Assembly (NCBI GenBank): GCA_964017155.1 | Contig: OZ024857.1 | Location: 40,417,716 to 40,481,715, forward strand | DNA from: Oasisia sp. SBJ-2009 | Lineage: Eukaryota; Annelida; Polychaeta; Sabellida; Siboglinidae | Direction: 5' to 3' | Length of the DNA stretch: 64,000 bases | Shown here: positions 31,270 to 43,850 of the stretch, piece by piece | Position numbering within the stretch: the stretch's first letter is position 1 | Layout: every line of letters starts with the position of its first letter | Translations under genes and position numbers: made by a program | Notes under the pieces: model-generated | Databases searched by the model: none | Told to the model about the DNA's origin: nothing | The model's input: the letters and a program-made list of their open reading frames with translations, nothing else

Positions 31270-34200
31270 TCATAATAATAATAATAGTTATTATTTATGA
31301 AGCGCAATATACAAATATGCTCAACGCGCTGTACAATAAAATATAAAGCTACTTATGATGATAATAATAATAAATACAACTGTAAAATTAACTTTCAGAA
31401 AGAAATATAGAAACTTTGTTTATATTAATGTTGTTAATACTATACATAATTAACGACGATGAGTAAAATAAATAAATAAAATTAATTATTACTGTATTTA
31501 CATGCGAAACACATACTAAGAGATATAATAAAAATTAGATAAAATGATATATCTTAAACACATTTTCTAAAATGTTATTGAATATTTGAAAAGACAGAAG
31601 TAATATGCTTTGAAAGTATGCGATGTTTGTGCCTTTCTGAATGCCGCCAAAGTTCCGCAGCACTTAATATCAATTGTGCGTTCCATAAGCGAGGTCCCAC
31701 CACACGAAATGACCGGTCACCAAAATTGTCCAGCTTCGTACGTGGAATATCAAGCAAATGTTGTTCAGATGAACGCGTGCGACGATTCTGTCCCTTTAGC
31801 AGGTTTGCCAGATACAGGGGAGCCGTCCCATTCAGACATCGGTACACACAGCGAATGATTTTATACTCGATGCGGCATTTGACTGGTAGCCAATGTAGGT
31901 CTTTTACAATTGGCGTTATATGACCACGACGTGATGTAAACGTGATTACTCTGGTTGCCATGTTTCGAATTTGCTGGAGTTTATTCATCTGGTCATGTGA
32001 TAATCCAATTAGTTGCACGTTCCCGTAGTCAAATCTCGATGTAGCAAAAGCGTGAACGAGTGCTTTAGTGGCATCTATTGTGATATATCGCTTGATATGG
32101 CTAATGTTGTGAAGATGCATATATGCTGTTCGCCAAATGGTACTGATGTGACTAGTCATGCTGAGGGAGGAGTTAAATATAACGCCAAGGTTGCAGACAC
32201 TCGACTAAGGAATTCTTGTCGTGTCACCAACACTGATGCGAATCTCTTTTAGAGTCGGCAACTTTTGCTTTGTTCCAAACACAGTGGCATCCGTCTTGTG
32301 GTCATTTAGCTTGAGTAAATTGGTTTGAGACCATTCACCAATTTCCTGGAGACAGCTACACAAACGATCCATTGTGTTTGGTTGACTATTTCCCCCAGGA
32401 GCGAAGGAAACATACAATTGTGTCGTCGGCGTAGAGGTGGTAATCCAGGCTGAATTTCTTGATAATGTCGCCTACTGGTGTAATATATGTTGTAAACAGC
32501 AGTGGCCTTAGTACGAAGCCCTGTGGCACACCAAACGTCAGATCCTTAGGGGGTGATTTTTCATTTCCGATCCGAACGACTTGGTGGCGACCGGATAAGT
32601 ACGATCGGAACCATTCAAGCGCAGCGCCCGTGACCCCGAATCTGTGAAAGAGTCGGCGCAGAAGAATGGCATGGTCAGTGGTCTCGAAAGCGGCTGTCAC
32701 GTCAAGCATGACCGACACAACCACGATCGACTGCATTGTGGACCTTATTCAGCGCCGTCTCGGTAGAGTGATCTTGCCGGTATGCGGGCTGAAACTGGTC
32801 GTTGTGTAAGTTGTTTTCTTGCAAGTAAACAGTCAGCTGTTTTGCAACGACGCACTCGATTACATTATAAATAAATTGCAGATTTGAAATAGGCCGATAG
32901 TTTAGTTATGACTCCGGCTTTAGTCCTGTCTTCTTGAGTAGTGGCGAGATATAGCTGGTCTTGTATTTTTCCGACATGACGGATGACTGGAGTGATGTCA
33001 CAACGATGTGCGAAAAAAATAGGGATAAGTTCATTTATCGTGTCTTTAACCAGCCATGCTTGATTCTTTAACCAGGCGCATGATTTAGGTAGAACATCCA
33101 TGACAATATTCTTGATTTCGTCCGGTTTTGTTAGGGCGACGGAAGACAGTTTCGATGTGCAGCAATTGTTGATATCCACGTGTTTCTCACCATTTGTTCC
33201 GTCGGAACTGAGAGACAACTCATGATAGATGTTGCTGATTTGTTTCCAGAAAAATGGTTGGAAAATGGACTTGCCATTTCAGCTTCGGACGTGTAGGTAG
33301 GGAACATATTTGCAATGAAGCAGGCAATTTACAATTCGATAAAGTCGTTGTTGATTCTTGCCTGTATCACGAATTTTGCAGGAATAGTAGGCACATGTTT
33401 TATAGTAAGTAATGCACTGACTCTCTTGCACTGATCAGCGTACAATAATAGTCTGTTTACCTCTAGTCTGGATTTTCTCCAGGATCTTTCTCTCTGTCGT
33501 TTCTTTCGTTTCTCAACCCGCAGATCATCTATATACCACTCTGTATCTTGCTGTAGTCGGATTTGCTTTTCATGCATAGGCACGTGTTAATCAACTTAGC
33601 TGACAAGCAAATGATCGTACTGATCAATTAGTTGTTCTACGTTCCGTGCGTCAAGATCATCGGAGCGGAATAGTGGAATGTCTTGTTAAAAAGTGACTGC
33701 ATCAATAGCGCATGTTTTGCGGTATCTGATTTTCATCAAACCAGAGCGATGTTGAACAATTTTTATATTGACATTCACTGCAAAATGGTTAGAAAGGCCC
33801 ATGTCCGTAACAGTAACATTTCGCACAAGGTGCGTGCTGCGGGTCATGAGTAGGGCCTACGTCTAACGTGTGACCTTTCCTGTGGGTCGGTTCGCGAACA
33901 TGCAACACCATTCCTGTACCTTGGCATTCACAGAATTGATCAGTTGCCGTGCATCAGCATTTGTTGTGTTGTCGATATGAATGTTCAAATATCCCATGAT
34001 AATCAAAGGACCAGGTCCCATTCTTCAAAGATCGTCGTTGTTAATCCATTTTTCGCTGATGGCGGCGGACGGTAAAAGACAACGATTCTCATGGAAGACA
34101 TAGGTGTTTTCATCTGGCACACGATGTGTTCAAATGGTCGAAACGTATCGGTATCTTTTTTGGGTAGGACGATTTCGGATTTGTGGATAATAGCGACACC

Positions 34201-34435
34201 ACCTCCTTGGCCAGTCGGACGAGGCGTATGCTTAATGCACTACGCATTTGGCACAATCTCTGCAATCACATTGGAGTCGCGCGTAATCACATTGGAGTCA
34301 CGCGAAGACTTCAACCACGTTTCGGATGTCGCCATCATATCGAGTTGGTTATCACATGTGTGGTCAGCAATGGCAAGTGTTTTGTTCCTGCACGATTGAG
34401 CGTTGCCGTAACATACCCGTACTCATTGATCGTAC
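31270..34435 (-). mobile_element. Degenerate LINE, endonuclease plus reverse transcriptase
   Basis: Read from 34435 downwards, the endonuclease remnants come first (LDMMATSETWLKSS, then GGGVAIIHKSEIVL, ~34340-34150), with a GYLNIHIDNT strand near 34000. Next is the linker (RVEKRKKRQRERSWRKSRLE, ~33520). The reverse transcriptase follows in several frames: PKSCAWLKNQAWLVKDTINE (~33080), AAFETTDHAILLRR (~32690), GVPQGFVLRPLLF (~32525), YADDT (~32430) and a C-terminus with HWLPVKCRIEYKIIR and GPRLWN (~31850-31640). The catalytic FDxxDH is FETTDH. Several frameshifts make it dead. The 3' end is AAGCGCAATATACAAATATG with an (AAT)n tail. CR1/L2-type grouping is by resemblance. Confidence 0.88.
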
Positions 34436-34436
34436 T

Positions 34437-34745
34437 CACAGGGGCCGGTAACGGGTGGAGAGGGGCAGGTGACGGGTGGAGAGGGGCGGGTGGCAGGTGG
34501 AGAGGGGCGGGTGACGGGTGGAGAGGGGCGGGTGGCGGGTGGAGAGGGGCGGGTGGCAGGTGGAGAGGGGCGGGTAGCAGGTGGAGAGGGGCGGGTGGCA
34601 GGTGGAGAGGGGCGGGTGGCGGATGGAGAGGGGCGGGTGGCAGGTGGAGAGGGGCAAGTGACGGGTGGAGAGGGGCGGGTGGACAGTGATGGGTGGCTGG
34701 CGGCGAGTGGAAATTAGCGGGTGGCGAGTGGACAGGGGCGGGTGG
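34437..34745. repeat. 21 bp minisatellite, about 14 copies
   Basis: The unit is GGCGGGTGGCAGGTGGAGAG plus G, with CGGGT/CAGGT and ACGGG variants. Strand-asymmetric and G-rich, abutting the 5' end of the LINE. The 7-residue repeats in its frames are artefacts. Confidence 0.93.
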
Positions 34746-35202
34746 TTTAACCAATAAATGTACCGTCGGTGATGACGCGTCAAGTCCTTAGCAGTTGATT
34801 GACACGTATGCGAAAACGCCGATTACTTTATCTGTATAATATTATTATATTCTGTCCATAGCCACAATAAAGAAAACCAATTTTGCCAGCCTTCCTAAGA
34901 AGGTCGTGTGATAGTGGTACGCCTGAGAATTGAAGGCTGCTGACTCGTGCACTATATGTACATACTACACACACAGCTGCTCGTGCGATGGGAGGGCGGT
35001 TCGTTATACTGAAATTTACAGAAATTGTGTATACGTCTTCATATTGGGGCGTATATTATTACGTTTCACAACACTATGATGATAGGATGCTCGCAACGGT
35101 AGTGCTGGTGTTGGTGGCAGATGCATAGTCTGAATAGCTTTCTTTTGTATAGATAAAAAACTGCCAAATTATTTTGTAAAATGTGTAGATAAATTGCATA
35201 AC
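34746..35202. other. Unannotated sequence
   Basis: No feature recognised between the G-rich minisatellite and the (TCCG)n array. Confidence 0.4.
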
Positions 35203-36562
<1,360 letters not shown>

Positions 36563-36959
36563 TGCTACTACTACTTTAACATGTTTATTTAACCTATTAA
36601 TTAAATTAATTTATTTAGCTTATTTGTATTATGCATTTACATGTTTTATGTTGTTAGGGCCTTTAAGCAGATTTTTATCTCTGAGACGTGGCGCCTTGCA
36701 AATATTTCCAAATAATAATTATACGATTAACTATAATATTATTTTATCAATGAGACATCAACATTCTACATAAGTATAGGTGTGTTACTATACTTTTCTA
36801 AATAAAAAACAATGGCTGCTGTAGTATCGACCATCTGAGAAAAAATACTACGATAACAGTATTTACTGATTCATGGCACTACATAATCAAATTATAATAT
36901 CATGAAATGACAAATTACTTTGAAAAGTTCCAAAGAATTGTGAGTAATTATTTCTCTCT
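36563..36959. other. AT-rich unannotated sequence
   Basis: No recognised feature between the microsatellite and the LINE fragment. Confidence 0.4.
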
Positions 36960-37840
36960 CATGGTTATTTAGATCTCAAAACCTGCTACCACTACCGACA
37001 CTACTCGTCCCGATAAACTGAATGACTTTTACAGCCGCTTTGATACGCAGAACACTATTCCCCCTTCCTCTGTCACAGGGTTTCACTGTGACGAACCTTC
37101 CTCCTCCCCCCTACCTCCTTTCACAGTTGACGAATCTGTTGTAAAACGTATGTTTCAACATTTAAACAGCAAGAAAGCTGCTGGCCCGAAAACATATCTC
37201 CTTATTTACCTAAACAGTGTGCCGGCCAGCTCTCAGGTGTCTTCACAGACATATTCAGCGTGTCTCTTTCCCAATGTAAAATCCCCCATTGCTTCAAAAA
37301 GTCAACTATCATCCCAATTCCCCAGAAATCTACAACCTCTTGTTTAAACGATTGCAGGCCTATTGCCGTGACCTCTGTAGTCTTGACCGATTTCAGTTTG
37401 TATATCGTGAAAATAGATCTGTTGACGACGCTGTCTCATTAGGATTGTTTTATGTTCTCCAACATCTAGACAGTCCAGATACGTACGCTAGGGTCCTCTT
37501 TGTTAATTATCCCTCAAACCCGTTTGAGAAGATACAGAATGTCGGTATCCCACAATCCTTGTGTCTATGAATCCTCGATTTTCTATTGAACAGACCGCAG
37601 GTTGTAAAAATAGGTGGCAACTTATCGTCATCACTTTCGTTGTCTACTGGTACGCTTCAGGGCTGTGTTCTGTCACCGATGTTATACCCTCTTTTACATG
37701 TGATTTTGTATCTTGTCATGAAAGTACTCAAATACTGAAATTTGCTGACGCTACTACAGTGCTAGGGCTTATTACAAACTCTGATGAATCTGAGTATCGT
37801 GATCAGGTCAATAAACTTATCAGATGGTGCAGCGAAAATA
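36960..37840 (+). mobile_element. LINE fragment A, reverse transcriptase
   Basis: Split over frames it reads DKLNDFYSRFDTQ (~37010), NSKKAAGP (~37170), GVFTDIFSVSLSQCKIPHCF (~37235), STIIPIPQKSTTSCLNDCRP, then QFVYRENRSVDDAVSLGLF and YVLQHLDSPDTYARVLF. Further on are [18 protein letters not shown] and [20 protein letters not shown]. This is the domain series of a CR1-group reverse transcriptase. The FADD catalytic box is FADA, so an Asp is lost. It breaks off at ~37840, where fragment B begins. Confidence 0.85.
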
Positions 37841-39079
37841 ATTGCCAAACATAACGATTGAATTTGTTCACAAACAACTACGAAAGATGTCAGCGACTAA
37901 AGCAACAAGACTAGATGGCATCAGTTGTAACATATTTAAACTTAGTGCCGACACAATTGCACTGCATATAGTCAACATCTGCAATGCCAGCATCTACAAT
38001 GCCCACTTTGCGCGATCATGGAAGAAGGCCAGAGTGGTACAAAACCGGAGATTCACACGACGTCATGACGAATGGTAGACCTATATCTATGTTGCCAATT
38101 CTGTCTATACTTCTGGAACGACACGTGCACAATCATTTGTACATGTAATGTACCTAACATAATTCAAATTACTACTCGAAGAACAATCCGGTTTTCGGGA
38201 GAACCGGTCGTGTGAAACCGTGTTGACCGACTATATCCTGAGTAACATTGACCAAGGCAACATTGGTGGTATGGTGTTAGTCGACCTGAGAAAGGCTTTC
38301 GATTTGGTTAACCATGATCTGATTTTACTGAAACTTGACTTGTATGGTTGTCATGGAAACGAGCTAGCCTGGTCCAGGTCAGGAACGGTACCAATGCGTG
38401 ACGTATAACAGTGTGTTGTCAGACCCTCTACCGGTAACAACTGGTGTGCCACAAGGCACACTACTCGGACCTCTTTAATGAATGACGCTATTTTAGAAAT
38501 ATCTGTAACAAGGCTTGACATGTCGCTGATTCAACACTCTATAAGACCTGCAAATGTGTTGTCGATATAAACTGATCATTAATGTTCTTGTTCAACCCAT
38601 TAGAAACCACTGTATGAATGGATAAAAGCAAACCGCATGGTTGTAAACGCCGATAAAACCGAATGCATTGTTATTAGGGACCAGGCAGAAACATCAACTC
38701 GCAACTCCGAACGTTTGTGTTCAGTGCAACAATTATATTGTGAAACCGGTCCAGGTCCATAAGGTACTTGGCTTAGTTGTGGACAGTAACCTATCCTGGA
38801 ACGTAACTAAGCTGTGTTCCAAGTTGCACCGCTGTTTGAATTTATTCAATTAGGTGAAACGACTGCCATTACATGCACGGAAATTATATTTTACAGGAAT
38901 TGACCACTAATTGACTACGGGTGTGTTATGTGGGGAAATTGCAGACATAGTTTGCTGATGAACGTTCATAAGATTATGAAAAAGCATGCACAAATAATTT
39001 TGAATGTAAACGAACGCCGACAAATTTCAACTGTGACATTGTTTCGTACTCTAGGATGGCTGCCAATGGGGTTCCACAA

Positions 39080-39163
39080 ATCCACGTTAGTCGCTAGAGG
39101 CGCTATTATGCAACTAGACCCTAGTTGTGTATCAGCGCCTCTAGCGACTAACATGGATTTGTT
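39080..39163. mobile_element. Palindromic MITE inside LINE B
   Basis: AAATCCACGTTAGTCGCTAG then AGGCGCTATTATGCAACTAG, mirrored by CTAGTTGTGTATCAGCGCCT then CTAGCGACTAACATGGATTT. Two ~40 bp arms, no loop to speak of. It interrupts LINE coding sequence, so it inserted after the LINE. Confidence 0.75.
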
Positions 39164-39435
39164 TGCTATGAGTTACGGAACGCTTGTTTAATTCATCCTT
39201 TTCGTATATATGAAGGGTAAGCTATTGACTGTGCAGGCGCGTAGCCATCGGTAGTTTGTATGTGTGGGCATGCCGTATGTGTGGTCAATAGACAGAACAG
39301 CATGCCGTATGTGTGGTCAATAGACAGAACAGCCAAAACAACGCCATCTTGGTACTGAATTCGATCGAACGTCCCGCGACATTTCATCGACTGTAAATGT
39401 ACGGATACGTTATTTCACTTCCGTAGTAACGCATA
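39164..39435. repeat. Insert with a 32 bp exact direct repeat
   Basis: CATGCCGTATGTGTGGTCAA plus TAGACAGAACAG occurs at 39269-39300 and again at 39301-39332, immediately adjacent. The surrounding sequence does not fit the LINE frame and looks like inserted DNA of unknown origin. Confidence 0.7.
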
Positions 39436-39660
39436 ATGTCATGCACGGGCACGCCCTTAGCTACCTCACCGATCTGTTCGTGTTAAACAATTGTGTGCAC
39501 GATCTTCACATCCGCAGCTGCACAAATATTCACGTTAAGACATACAACCTGTGCTTAGACCAGCGCACATTTGTCTACAGGGGTGCAAAACTTTGGGACA
39601 CTATCCCGGAATGTATCAAACATGCGATAGTATAGAAACTTTTAAAACATACTTTTAACA

Positions 39661-39967
39661 TTTCTCGTAAAGGATGTGTACAATTGCATGCATTTCCCGT
39701 TAGATATGTCTGAGTGATTGCTTGTAGATTGTTTGGATTCATTGTGTATTTGTAATTATGTATTTATAATTATTTATACTTTATATTTTGTTTTCAATAG
39801 AGAACGAAATAGTACCACACTGACTGTTTGTTAACAAATGAAATTGTAAATTCTAAAATTCAATTTATATACTATAATGATGTTGTCGTCATGTTTTTAT
39901 CTTAATTTATTATTATTATTTGTTTTTAAATCATGTTGTATTAATATCATTTATTATAATTAATTAA

Positions 39968-40025
<58 letters not shown>

Positions 40026-40245
40026 TTTATAATACGTATTGTTTGAATAATTACGGTTTAGTTACACATTTCTTATTTATTTTATTTATTTATTTATTAC
40101 TATTAATAGCATTATTGTGAACTATAGATTTTATCTAAAGCTTCATTGTATGTATGTATATAATGTATATATGTAAGCGTTGCGTGATGATGGCCCATTG
40201 AAAATAACGACTTATTATGTGACGTAGTTACCATCAGGAAATAAA
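39661..40245 (+). repeat. LINE B 3' region with (AT)n at 39975-40021
   Basis: Non-coding AT-rich 3' sequence ending GTTACCATCAGGAAATAAAG then ATGTACTTACTTACTT, i.e. an AATAAA-containing end running into a tetranucleotide tail. Exact element boundary unclear. Confidence 0.5.
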
Positions 40246-40592
<347 letters not shown>

Positions 40593-41454
40593 GAATAGGA
40601 CCAATCATTCTGTGTAACATATCGAATACTCAGCTGCAATTGTTATAGTAAATTTCAAAGGCAGAACAATTGAAGATGATTGTCACTGTGTTTATAGATT
40701 ACTGTTAACGTTCTCCGACTTCGTAATTTATAACTGATTAAATAAATCGAAGAATTAAAGCTTCACATATATTTAATAACTCAGTATTAACAAATACTAT
40801 GGAACCCACTGTCGGTAACATTCAAAATATGCGTTCGTCAGGTTCACGAAAGAAGTAGAACAAACACTTGAGCAAACGGCAATGGGAACGCTCACGTGAT
40901 ATGTGACGGTTTGCTTACGCAAGAACGTGATGTGACGGCGTCATGTCGGCGGCGTCTCCCTGCGCTCTTCGTCAGCATTCCGGTTCCGCGGCCCTACTGC
41001 GAGTTCGTTTTTGCGACACTGCGTGGGGTCTCAGCATATACTGTCGACTCCAGTAGGGTTAATATCCTGACGAAAGGATTCCACCAGGTATCGATAACAA
41101 ACAAACAAACAAACACACAAACAAACATGTTTATTACTATATGCATACCCATGGGAAAGGTAGGGACATTTGCCCCCAAAGCCAAGGTATAGATTGTGTT
41201 CACGCAAGCCTATCGTCGCACGAATGTGGTCATATGTGTACGGTCCCATCCATGGCAGCAATCGTTAACCAAGGAGAGAGCTATCGGAGGTCCTTTTTTA
41301 ATCTGAAGCTTTTTTAATCCGCGCTATATAAAAACTTGCCTTTACTTTTATACCATGGGGATTATACAACTGCCAGTTAATACGGCAGGACAGAATACAG
41401 TATGATTAAACACGGTATCACATGTCAATGTATTACTATTCTATGATGTTTAAT
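40593..41454. other. Unannotated; short (AAAC)n and a retroposon tail
   Basis: (AAAC)n lies at 41098-41127. At 41318-41345 CGCGCTATATAAAAACTTGC then CTTTAC matches the end of SINE family A, without a recognisable body. An open frame at 40896-41192 runs into the AAAC repeat and has no recognised domain. Confidence 0.4.
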
Positions 41455-41540
41455 GCGTTAATTGTATTTTATTGTATAATGTGAATGCATCTCAGTTGAT
41501 TTGCTAATAAAACTGGTGTTATTATTATTATTATTAACAA
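41455..41540 (+). repeat. Retroposon 3' tail, copy 2
   Basis: AATGCGTTAATTGTATTTTA, then ATCTCAGTTGATTTGCTAAT, then AAAACTGGTGTTATTATTAT. Same series as at 23.17 kb but with the (TTA)n end preserved. Confidence 0.6.
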
Positions 41541-41615
41541 ATTAACAATTACGCGTCATTGTATCGATGTAGATGTCCACCGGACCCGTAACCGTTCACA
41601 CGTCACCACCTCCAC

Positions 41616-41938
41616 ATGAGTTGCCATGACGAACCGCAAAGGTCATGTACACGCGGAAACAAGAAATCGGACGAGAGTAGCTCCAGTCACTACTCGGGTA
41701 AAGCTAAACGCGCGCACTGGAGTGCAGCCGTATCGGACTGCTCAGAGGCTTCGAATACAACTATACGGAGTGCAGCCGGGTTGGACAGCCCAGCTGACCC
41801 ATCGAACACAACTGCACAGAGAGGAGCAGGGTCGTTCAGCACAGATGTCGAATCGAGGACGACTACCAAAGCGAGCAGTGTACATAACAGTCGTCGCAAA
41901 TCAATAATTGTAGCAAAAATTCCAGGCCATCCGCACTG
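41616..41938 (+). CDS. PTCHD-like gene 1, exon 1
   Basis: ATG at 41616 opens 107 codons plus two bases, ending CACTG|GTAAGA, which completes Trp with exon 2. Ser/Thr-rich. Residues ~35-85 form three imperfect 17-residue repeats (SNTTI, SNTTA, SRTTT at corresponding places). No family domain; linked to the gene by the exact phase match and strong donor. Confidence 0.75.
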
Positions 41939-42613
41939 GTAAGATGCAGTGATTTCTCTTCATTTTTACAGAGACATTTCTTTTTTCGTGACAATTACCT
42001 CCACAACAATGGACACAAGAGAATAGGGACATGCACGTGATTCTCGTTTCCGGGCCGTTTTGAGCGATTCCTAACGAGACCATAGACAACTACTGTCCGT
42101 AAATATATCTAAAGTAAAAATTACTGTAATCTGCAAACACTTTGAAAATAACAAAAATCCGTAAAACGGAAGTTGTTGTTGTGGCGGTTACACCGGGCCT
42201 GTCTTGGAAAGAACCCACAGCTCGCTCGAGTAGTTGGGAACCGGATCATAAATGAAAATGGCAAAATAACATAAAACCGATCAGGTTTCTGCTGCATTTG
42301 CCTCTCTTACCGTTGAATGAAATACGTTGTTGATTGCTCAACGAAGCTCACTTCCGGTCAATTGGTTTCTTCTCAGGTACTTCCGGTTTGTGGCTAATTA
42401 TCCACCTGCAATTGTTATCATCGTCATCGCTGCAGTCGTAACCGTACTTTGGGTTACTAATACTTATCAATCTATACCGCACTTCTCTTACCCATTGAAG
42501 GTAGGCGTATTTATAGTCCAAATAGTGTACACCAAGTTCTTTATATATATACTAATTATATATAATAGTCAGTTGTTACTATGGGTCTTTTTTATGTATT
42601 GAAATATAATGGT

Positions 42614-42680
<67 letters not shown>

Positions 42681-43220
42681 TTGTGTGACTTATTAGTTTG
42701 TATGCAAATCGTAAAAGGGATAATATATGCAACTGGTAAATAAATGACTGTTGTATTAAAGTTACTATAGAACATTAAATTGCAGTCAGAATAAGTTATC
42801 TTCTAACTGTTTGCAAATACTGCACTGTCGTTAATTCATTCAACCCATTTCACATTTCGTTCTCACAAAAGATATCGTTTTGTATACATGTGTATGTTAA
42901 AAGTTCTTTGCTCTAAACATTAAAATGGTTTATGGGACTTTACCCCCTTTTATTTGTGTCCTAAATGTTAGTTCTAGCTACGAGAGTACTTGTCGCTGCG
43001 TCTTGAAATATGTACCATTCAGTACTACATCTGCAGTAATTATGTGTATATATATAGTATATACACATCATTTACACACGTGCGTGTGTGTATGTGCGCG
43101 CACAAATATAGTAATGGTGTAATTACCTTTTTAAAATACTTATATATCAATTTTACGTAAAATATAAAAGTCAGGAAATGTAGAAGGAATGGATATGTAT
43201 GATGTATGCATGTGTATGTG

Positions 43221-43284
<64 letters not shown>

Positions 43285-43705
43285 CCATCGGTGCACATAT
43301 TTATCTTTGAATGATTAAAATAAAAATTTGTTTCATGCCCAATTGATTAAAATATATTTACTGACTTATTTTCTTATTATTCTTTATATTCCAGTACTAC
43401 ATAAACATTATGTGTCTTAACAATATGCGAATATAACTAGAGGTTGTAATGACTTTTTAATATTTCATACAATGTAGTAGGTTTGTCTTTACCTACATTT
43501 TAGGGTTTCCACACGCGTGAGACACCGATCTTCAAAGCGGCTATAACAGCGCTGATAGCTTTCGCTAAATACACACTCCTCAACCCAGCACAAAATGGTA
43601 CATTTACAGCTGAACTAGAGCAGGCTCCAGTTAGCGAGCATCAGAAACGAGAAGCGATTCAAAAGGATGTTATTTTACACGGTGAGATACATAATGTTTT
43701 GTATG

Positions 43706-43739
<34 letters not shown>

Positions 43740-43809
43740 TGTATGTATGTATGTATGTTTGTATGTATGCATGTATGCATGTATGTATGCATGTATGCAT
43801 GTATGTATG

Positions 43810-43850
<41 letters not shown>

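Larger units (their letters stand above)
37842..39660 (+). mobile_element. LINE fragment B, reverse transcriptase, different family
   Basis: It starts VHKQLRKMSATKATRLDGIS and continues with FARSWKKARV, VLVDLRKAFDLVNHDLILLK (~38280), GVPQGTLLGPL (~38450) and VHKVLGLVVDSNLSWN (~38770). At the C-terminus are TLGWLPMGFH (~39050) and RTFVYRGAKLWDTIPECI (~39590). The YADD box is damaged (ADSTLYKTC). Between GWLPMGFH and the LSYLTDLFV segment it is interrupted by a palindromic MITE and ~250 further bases. Multiple frameshifts. It joins fragment A directly, so one element inserted into or replaced part of the other. Confidence 0.85.
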
